5,770 bases of DNA, taken from positions 1 through 5,770 of the forward strand of contig DATIOK010000164.1 in the NCBI GenBank assembly GCA_035473255.1. The letters are read 5' to 3'. Below are positions 1 through 5,770 of the stretch, piece by piece. How positions within the stretch are numbered: the stretch's first letter is position 1; each line of letters starts with the position of its first letter. The stretch comes from JAICYJ01 sp035473255 (GTDB taxonomy: Bacteria > Actinomycetota > Thermoleophilia > Gaiellales > JAICJC01). The position numbers and the translations under genes are program-made. The notes below the pieces were generated by a model. It saw only the letters and a list, made by a program, of their open reading frames with translations. It made no database searches and was not told where the DNA came from.

Positions 1-1
1 G

Positions 2-577
2 CGGGACGGAGGGATGATCACGGCCGCCGTCCACGCGCAGTACCTGGCCGAGATCCGCCGGCAGGCGGAACATGCGCGGCGGCGGCATGGTCTGCTGGTG
101 TTGCCGGGACTGGAGCTGACGTGGGACGACGCCGACCCACAGCAGGCGGCGCACGCCGTGGCGGTCGGGCTGGACCGGTTCGTGGGCCTCGAGGACGGGC
201 TCGATGCGGCGGTCGAGACGGCGCGCGATCACGGTGCGGCGATCATCGCGGCGCACCCGCACGGCGCCCGGCGCGACAGCATCCCCGGCCGCACCACCCA
301 GCGTTGGTGGCACGATCCATCCGTGCGCTCGCTGGCGCACCGGTTCGAGCTGATCAACCGCACGCAGGTGTTCGACTGGGTGGCCGAGGCCGGCCTGCCG
401 GCGGTCGCGAACGGCGACTTCCATCAGCCGGGGCACCTGGCCACGTGGAAGACGGTGCTGCCGGTGGAACCTGACGCGGACGCGGTGGTGGCATTCCTGC
501 GGTCGCAGGCGCCGGCCATGATCACGCGGCCGGCGGTGTTGCACGCGCTGGCGCAGCCGGCCGGCGTGGCCGCGTAG
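2..577 (+). CDS. PHP-domain metal-dependent hydrolase, C-terminal part (5' end outside window)
   Basis: The frame is open to the left edge and ends at TAG 575-577. The first in-window ATG, at 14, is probably internal, because the sequence already looks mid-domain there and the N-terminal HxH metal motif of the PHP fold is missing, so it should lie upstream. Counting from that ATG, the later PHP metal-site motifs are visible: PGLEL (Glu34), AAHPHG (His81, His83) and NGDFHQ (Asp135, His137), in the order and spacing expected of the fold. PHP proteins are usually metal-dependent phosphoesterases or nucleases, including histidinol phosphatases, the YciV/RNase AM type and polymerase-associated domains. 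The conserved ligands suggest an active enzyme, probably cytoplasmic, but the substrate cannot be deduced. About 50 residues follow the DxH motif, so this may be a stand-alone PHP domain. It lies 52 bp upstream of typA on the same strand; no functional link is known to me. The family call is fairly secure and the reaction unknown. Confidence 0.8.
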   Translation, partial: RDGGMITAAVHAQYLAEIRRQAEHARRRHGLLVLPGLELTWDDADPQQAAHAVAVGLDRFVGLEDGLDAAVETARDHGAAIIAAHPHGARRDSIPGRTTQRWWHDPSVRSLAHRFELINRTQVFDWVAEAGLPAVANGDFHQPGHLATWKTVLPVEPDADAVVAFLRSQAPAMITRPAVLHALAQPAGVAA

Positions 578-617
578 ACAAGGGTGCCGCCCGGCCGCTC
601 GTGGGCTCGCCTCCATC

Positions 618-623
618 TACCCT
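618..623 (+). promoter_or_regulatory. Candidate -10 element of a leaderless typA promoter
   Basis: The hexamer TACCCT matches the actinobacterial TANNNT -10 pattern. Its last T lies seven bases before position 630, so the expected transcription start is the G of the typA GTG codon itself. No Shine-Dalgarno-like purine run precedes that GTG; the bases between are pyrimidine-rich. Both points fit a leaderless mRNA. There is no convincing -35 hexamer at the usual distance (595-600 reads CCGCTC). The rest of the 578-629 gap holds nothing else I can recognise and no clear terminator for the PHP gene. Confidence 0.5.
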
Positions 624-629
624 GCATCG

Positions 630-2474
<1,845 letters not shown>

Positions 2475-2504
2475 CGTCGCCGTGCCAAACCCCCGCCGTC
2501 CGAG

Positions 2505-2510
2505 TAGGCT
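2505..2510 (+). promoter_or_regulatory. Possible -10 element upstream of the cyclase gene
   Basis: TAGGCT fits TANNNT and lies in the short gap after typA. A start seven bases beyond its last T would fall at 2517, giving a 13-nt leader to the ATG at 2530. The in-frame GTG at 2515 is only five bases beyond it, slightly too close for a standard leaderless start. No recognisable -35 lies 17 bp upstream. One degenerate hexamer in GC-rich DNA is weak evidence, and read-through from typA is an equal alternative. Confidence 0.25.
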
Positions 2511-2513
2511 GAC

Positions 2514-2520
2514 GGTGGGT
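2514..2520 (+). promoter_or_regulatory. Weak ribosome binding site supporting the ATG start at 2530
   Basis: The purine-rich run GGTGGGT is the only Shine-Dalgarno-like stretch near the cyclase start. It ends nine bases before the ATG at 2530. It supports that start over the GTG at 2482, which has a C-rich surrounding and sits eight bases after the typA stop. Confidence 0.35.
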
Positions 2521-2529
2521 GATCGTGCG

Positions 2530-3756
2530 ATGGAGGACCTTCCCAGCGGGACCGTCACACTCCTCTTCACCGACGTCGAAGGGTCGACGCTGCTCGTCCA
2601 GGAACTGGGTGCCGCCTACCAGTACGCGCTGGACGGGCACCGCCAGATCCTGAGGGACGCGGTCGCGCTGCACGCAGGCCGCGAGGTCGACTGCCGCGCC
2701 GACGAGTTCCTGGCCTGTTTCCCACGCGCATCGGACGGTCTCGCGGCTGCGATCGCAGCGCAGCTGGCGCTGACGTCGCAGGACTCCCAGCTGCGGGTGC
2801 GGATGGGACTTCACACCGGCGAGCCGGAGCTGATCGGCGACGCCTACATCGGCATCGATGTGAACCGGGCAGCGCGGATCTGCGCGGCCGGTCACGGCGG
2901 GCAGATCCTGGTGTCCCAGACCACCCGCGACCTGGCGTCGACGGCCGTCCAGTTCCGCGATCTCGGCACCTACCTGCTGGCGGGGGTCGAGCAGGCCGAG
3001 CGGATTTACGAGGTGCGCACCCCCGGGCTGCGTACCTCGTCGCTGCCGCTTCGGGCCGAACATGAAACCAGTTCCCCGGGCCGTCGCCGGCGGGGCTGGC
3101 GGCCGCGGCGACCCGCATCGTCGCAGCTCGCCGAAACCGCGTGGCGGTCACGGAAACTCGTCGAGCCGGGGCCGCTTCGGGAAGCACTCACAGGCCTTGC
3201 CGCGGCGTTGTTCGACGCCGACCGCGCCGTCCACCGAGCCGACGCGCTGCTCGGGAAGATCGACCGCCAGCGCATCGCCCGCAGGTTGGCCGAGCAGCGC
3301 CAGCTGTCGCTCGTGTCTGCACCGGTGGCCGAGCTGGCCGCAGGGACGGACGCGAAGCTTGCCTGCCTCGACCGCCTCGGTGATGACGCCCAGGTCGTCT
3401 CCGACCTGGGTGCCGAGGCTGCCGCGCTGCTCGATCGGTCATTCACCGCCCACGCGGTCGAGCAGATTTGTGAACGACTGAACCTGGCGACCGACACGCT
3501 GGATGGCCAGATCACGGTCACCGCCCGCGCACACGATGCGCTCAGCTATCGGCTGGCGCGCACGCGCTGGCGCGGCGTCTACCGGCTGGACGGGCTCTAC
3601 GTGGTGCCCTACCACGACGAGCTGGGGATCGAGCGCCAGCCCGAGTTCACGGACGCCGGCGAGGCCCGCCGCTTCCGGCACGGGGTCAATCTGGCGCACC
3701 AGGCCAAGAACCGAGGCCCCAACTCATTTTTCCCCTGGGGCACAGGCCCTGGGTGA
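2530..3756 (+). CDS. Class III adenylate/guanylate cyclase with helical region and C-terminal integrase-arm-like module
   Basis: The N-terminal 165 residues are a class III nucleotide cyclase domain, which makes cyclic AMP or GMP from the nucleoside triphosphate with two metal ions, as a dimer. From ATG 2530 (408 residues) the sequence opens MEDLPSGTVT, and LFTDVEGST carries the first metal Asp15. REVDCRADEF carries the second, Asp58, with Ala-Asp-Glu where Gly-Asp-Gly/Ser is usual. Asp54 occupies the position that is often a substrate-specifying Lys. GIDVNRAARI supplies Asp110, the transition-state Asn112 and Arg116, so catalysis looks possible. Next come an Arg/Pro-rich linker (about 170-210), an Ala/Leu-rich, probably helical region (about 215-335), and a module at about 343-395 (GVYRLDGLYVVPYHDELG, then EARRF) resembling an arm-type DNA-binding domain. 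No signal peptide or membrane segment is seen, so it should be cytoplasmic. In-frame GTGs at 2482 and 2515 are alternative starts, but family members begin close to LPSGTVT. Nucleotide specificity is not assigned. Confidence 0.85.
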   Translation: MEDLPSGTVTLLFTDVEGSTLLVQELGAAYQYALDGHRQILRDAVALHAGREVDCRADEFLACFPRASDGLAAAIAAQLALTSQDSQLRVRMGLHTGEPELIGDAYIGIDVNRAARICAAGHGGQILVSQTTRDLASTAVQFRDLGTYLLAGVEQAERIYEVRTPGLRTSSLPLRAEHETSSPGRRRRGWRPRRPASSQLAETAWRSRKLVEPGPLREALTGLAAALFDADRAVHRADALLGKIDRQRIARRLAEQRQLSLVSAPVAELAAGTDAKLACLDRLGDDAQVVSDLGAEAAALLDRSFTAHAVEQICERLNLATDTLDGQITVTARAHDALSYRLARTRWRGVYRLDGLYVVPYHDELGIERQPEFTDAGEARRFRHGVNLAHQAKNRGPNSFFPWGTGPG

Positions 3757-3792
3757 CTACGACAGAGAGACGGTGGCGCTGCCCGTGTAGTC
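3755..3792. other. Inverted repeat spanning the convergent stop codons
   Basis: GACTAC at 3755-3760 is the exact reverse complement of GTAGTC at 3787-3792, with 26 bases between them. It covers the junction where the two convergent genes end. An overlapping GC-rich hairpin can be drawn at 3734-3753 (eight pairs with two G-U wobbles, ACAG loop). Neither is followed by a T tract on either strand, so a classical intrinsic terminator is not shown. A six-base match can arise by chance. Confidence 0.2.
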
Positions 3793-5770
3793 GCTGTACG
3801 GGTCGAGCACGATCGTGTAGGTGCCGGCGACCGGCGCCGTCAGCGCGAACGAGGCCGAGCCCAGCACCCACGACGGCGACAGCAGCGCGGTGCCGTCGGG
3901 CCGCAGCACCGAGACGCGCATGATCGGCACGCTGACCGCGCTCAGGTTCAGCACCAGCGACTGGCCGGCCGTCGCCGTGAACGTGACCGCCCCACCCTGG
4001 CCGGGAGTGGTCATCGCCGCAATGACCCCGGGCCCGCCCTGCGTGATCGAGCCGGTCGCGTCCGGCGGCACGTCGTAGACGGTCACCGACAGCGGCCCGA
4101 TTGAAGCGTCGAACGGATCGACGGCGATGGTGTAAGTGCCTGACACCGGCAGCGTGGTCACGTCGATGAACGTGTTGCCCGGCGCCATGGTCGTGAACAG
4201 GGTCGTTGAGTCCGGCTTGCTGACCGTGAACCGCACCGACATCGCCGTGGTCAGGCGGAAGCTGACCCGCTCCCCGGCCACTCCGGTAAAGCTGACCAGG
4301 CCGTTCTGACCTGGCACCGTGATCGGGATCGAGGCCGCGGCGCCGCCCGGCGTGGTCGTCGCCGACGCGTCGGCCGGCACGCTGTAGGCGGTCAGCGTCA
4401 TCGTTACCGGCGAGCCGCCGGACGGGTCGATCACGATCGTGTAGGTGCCGGTGGCCGGCAGCGTGCGCGTGTCGAGGAACCCGCCCGACGAGGACACGTA
4501 GAAGGTCGCGAAGGCGGAGCCGTCCGGCGCACGCACGTCCAGCCGCGTCTGCGGCAGCGCGCTGCCGGTGACCGCCATGCTCAGCCGCGTGCCGGCCACG
4601 CCGGCGAACGTGATGCCCGCGTTCTGCCCGCCGCCGAGCGAGATCGTGAGCGGCGCCCCGCCGACGGTGATGCTGCCGGTGAGATCGACCGGCACGCCCA
4701 GCACCTGCACGGTTGCGCTGCCCACCGCCGCGCCCTGCGGATCGATGCGGATCGTGTAGGTGCCGCTGGCCGGGAGCGCCAGGGCATCAATGAAGCCGCC
4801 CGAGCCGTATGCGATGGTGGCGCCCGAGGGTGACACCAGCGTCACCGACGTGGCGAGCATGCCGGAGGTGCTGTAGCTGACGCTGACGGATTGGCCGGTC
4901 GCGCCGGAGAACGTGACCGAGGCGTTCTGGCCGGGCACGGTGGTGGTGAGCGTGACCGGCGGAGCCGCGACCGAGGTGGTCGCCGCCGGATCGGGCGGCA
5001 CGTCGTACAGCGTGTAGCTGACGCTGCCGGTGCCGACGTCCTGCGGGTCGGCCACCACCGTGTAGGTGCCGGTCTGCTTGAGCGTGGCCGCGTCCACGAA
5101 CGAGGTGCCTGCGCCGGTGTAGCCCGGCCCCGCCAGCACCGTGCCGTCGGGGTTCAGGATCGACGTCTTCAGCAGGTAGTACGTGGAGCTGACACCGAGG
5201 CTGACGCGCCGGCCGGCCACGCCGCTGAACGTGAACAACGCGTTCTGGCCGGCCGCGGTCGTCGTGGCCGACGCGGGAGTACCACCCGGCGTGATCGTGG
5301 ACGTGACGTCGGCCAGCACGTCGTAGAGCGTCAGCGTGACCGGTCCGGTGCGCTCGTCCTGCGGGTCGGCCAGGATCGTGTACGTCCCATCGGAGGGCAG
5401 CTGCACGGTGTCGATGAAGCCGTTGCCGGCGCTCGTGTAGAGCGGCCCCGCCAGCTGCGTCCCCCCAGGCCCGACGATGATCGTCTTCAGGAAGCTGATG
5501 CTGCTGGACGTGGACAGCGCCACCCGCCGCCCCGCCGTGCCCGTGAAGCTGGCGACCGCGTTCTGGCCGGGCACGGTGGTGGTCAGCGTCACCGGCGGGC
5601 CGCCGGGGCTGATCGCCGCCGTCGCATCCGGCGGCACGTTGAAGAGCTGGATCGTCATGCTGCCACCGCCCGCCTGCAGCGGGTGCACGCGCACCACGTA
5701 GCTGCCGGTCTGCTGCAGCGTGAACGAGTCGATGAACGCGCTTCCGGTGGACAGCGTCTTCGAGCCGGCC
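3757..5770 (-). CDS. Large secreted/surface protein of tandem PPC-like beta-sandwich repeats, C-terminal part (N-terminus outside window)
   Basis: The minus-strand frame runs in from the right edge and ends with TAG at 3759-3757. The GTG at 5697-5695 is not the start: the codons upstream of it read AFIDSFTLQQTGSY, the middle of another repeat. The 670 visible residues are six complete units of about 105 residues and part of a seventh. Each unit has the order VPPDAT, GG, PGQNA, F-G-AG-RVS, PDGT, GFID and GTYTI-DP. This pattern resembles bacterial pre-peptidase C-terminal (PPC) jelly-roll domains, which are usually extracellular and accompany secreted enzymes or adhesins. The composition is rich in Thr, Ser, Gly, Val and Pro with no Cys visible, which suits an exported stalk. 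No LPXTG signal, membrane anchor or catalytic domain lies at this C-terminus; it stops at the final beta strand. A signal peptide and any enzymatic or binding domain would lie off the right edge. Function beyond a surface or secreted stalk is unknown. The gene is convergent with the cyclase gene with no gap. Confidence 0.85.
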   Translation of the reverse strand, partial: AGSKTLSTGSAFIDSFTLQQTGSYVVRVHPLQAGGGSMTIQLFNVPPDATAAISPGGPPVTLTTTVPGQNAVASFTGTAGRRVALSTSSSISFLKTIIVGPGGTQLAGPLYTSAGNGFIDTVQLPSDGTYTILADPQDERTGPVTLTLYDVLADVTSTITPGGTPASATTTAAGQNALFTFSGVAGRRVSLGVSSTYYLLKTSILNPDGTVLAGPGYTGAGTSFVDAATLKQTGTYTVVADPQDVGTGSVSYTLYDVPPDPAATTSVAAPPVTLTTTVPGQNASVTFSGATGQSVSVSYSTSGMLATSVTLVSPSGATIAYGSGGFIDALALPASGTYTIRIDPQGAAVGSATVQVLGVPVDLTGSITVGGAPLTISLGGGQNAGITFAGVAGTRLSMAVTGSALPQTRLDVRAPDGSAFATFYVSSSGGFLDTRTLPATGTYTIVIDPSGGSPVTMTLTAYSVPADASATTTPGGAAASIPITVPGQNGLVSFTGVAGERVSFRLTTAMSVRFTVSKPDSTTLFTTMAPGNTFIDVTTLPVSGTYTIAVDPFDASIGPLSVTVYDVPPDATGSITQGGPGVIAAMTTPGQGGAVTFTATAGQSLVLNLSAVSVPIMRVSVLRPDGTALLSPSWVLGSASFALTAPVAGTYTIVLDPYSDYTGSATVSLS
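4922..4962 (-). repeat. 41-bp near-identical direct repeat, copy 1 (other copy 5558-5598)
   Basis: This block matches 5558-5598 at 39 of 41 bases, and both differences are synonymous. Both copies encode PPVTLTTTVPGQNA at the start of a repeat unit. The offset is exactly 636 bp, two 318-bp units. The unit between them reads TPASATTTAAGQNA at the same place and is clearly more different. Confidence 0.8.
5558..5598 (-). repeat. 41-bp near-identical direct repeat, copy 2 (other copy 4922-4962)
   Basis: This is the partner of the block at 4922-4962. It lies in the first complete repeat unit of the visible protein. The 636-bp offset also aligns a second stretch, at 5704 with 5068 (GCCGGTCTGCT in both), so the similarity extends beyond this block. 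Confidence 0.8.

Larger units (their letters stand above)
3757..5770 (-). repeat. Protein-coding tandem repeat array, period 306-318 bp
   Basis: Cutting each unit at the Val of its VPPDAT-like linker gives, in reading order: partial 5770-5638, then 5637-5320 (318 bp), 5319-5002 (318), 5001-4696 (306), 4695-4381 (315), 4380-4072 (309) and 4071-3757 (315 including the stop). The Tyr codons of the GTYTI motif lie at 5698, 5380, 5062, 4756, 4441, 4132 and 3817, which confirms the register and shows that only whole codons were gained or lost. The first units are the most alike in DNA. The last is the most diverged: PGQN becomes PGQG and FID becomes FAL, as in a capping repeat. Confidence 0.9.

Noticed and set aside
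3056..3160. Possible frameshift in the cyclase between the catalytic domain and the helical region
   Set aside because: The Arg/Pro-rich stretch looks unlike its surroundings, but the same frame resumes as a plausible helical protein. The alternative plus-strand frames are Arg/Ser/Pro-rich shadows. A disordered linker explains it better.
3006..3521. Minus-strand open frame within the cyclase gene
   Set aside because: It is Ser/Ala/Arg-rich and motif-free. The plus-strand frame has continuous protein-like sequence through the region.
5695..5697. GTG on the minus strand as the start of the repeat protein
   Set aside because: The frame continues upstream to the window edge with clear repeat sequence (AFID, QTGSY), so this is an internal Val codon.

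Overview
This GC-rich window shows strong third-position G/C bias (judged by eye, not counted) and holds four coding regions with almost no free DNA. An Actinomycetota-type bacterium, possibly Thermoleophilia or a relative, fits best. The support is the GC-rich coding style, frequent GTG starts, a TANNNT box placed as for a leaderless transcript before typA, and a class III nucleotide cyclase of the LPSGTVT-LFTDVEGST type. Chloroflexota cannot be excluded. No mobile element, CRISPR array, tRNA or rRNA gene was recognised.

Layout from left to right. (1) The C-terminal part of a PHP-domain metal-dependent hydrolase (+), cut by the left edge and ending at 577. (2) A 52-bp gap with a candidate -10 box, then a complete typA/bipA ribosome-associated GTPase gene (+, 630-2474). 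(3) After a short gap, a class III adenylate/guanylate cyclase (+, start probably 2530, stop 3756). It has an N-terminal catalytic domain, a basic linker, a long helical region and a C-terminal beta-rich module resembling the arm-type DNA-binding domain of tyrosine integrases. (4) On the minus strand, from 3757 through the right edge, the C-terminal part of a large secreted or surface protein. It consists of six complete beta-sandwich repeats of about 105 residues plus part of a seventh.

The first three genes are co-directional, but they do not form an obvious functional pathway. typA looks able to be transcribed from its own promoter, and the cyclase may be too. The cyclase and the repeat protein converge with their stop codons directly abutting (TGA 3754-3756, then TAG on the other strand at 3759-3757). 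No complete novel system is evident. The parts most worth a second look are the cyclase's unusual architecture and active-site substitutions, and the record of internal duplication in the repeat protein.
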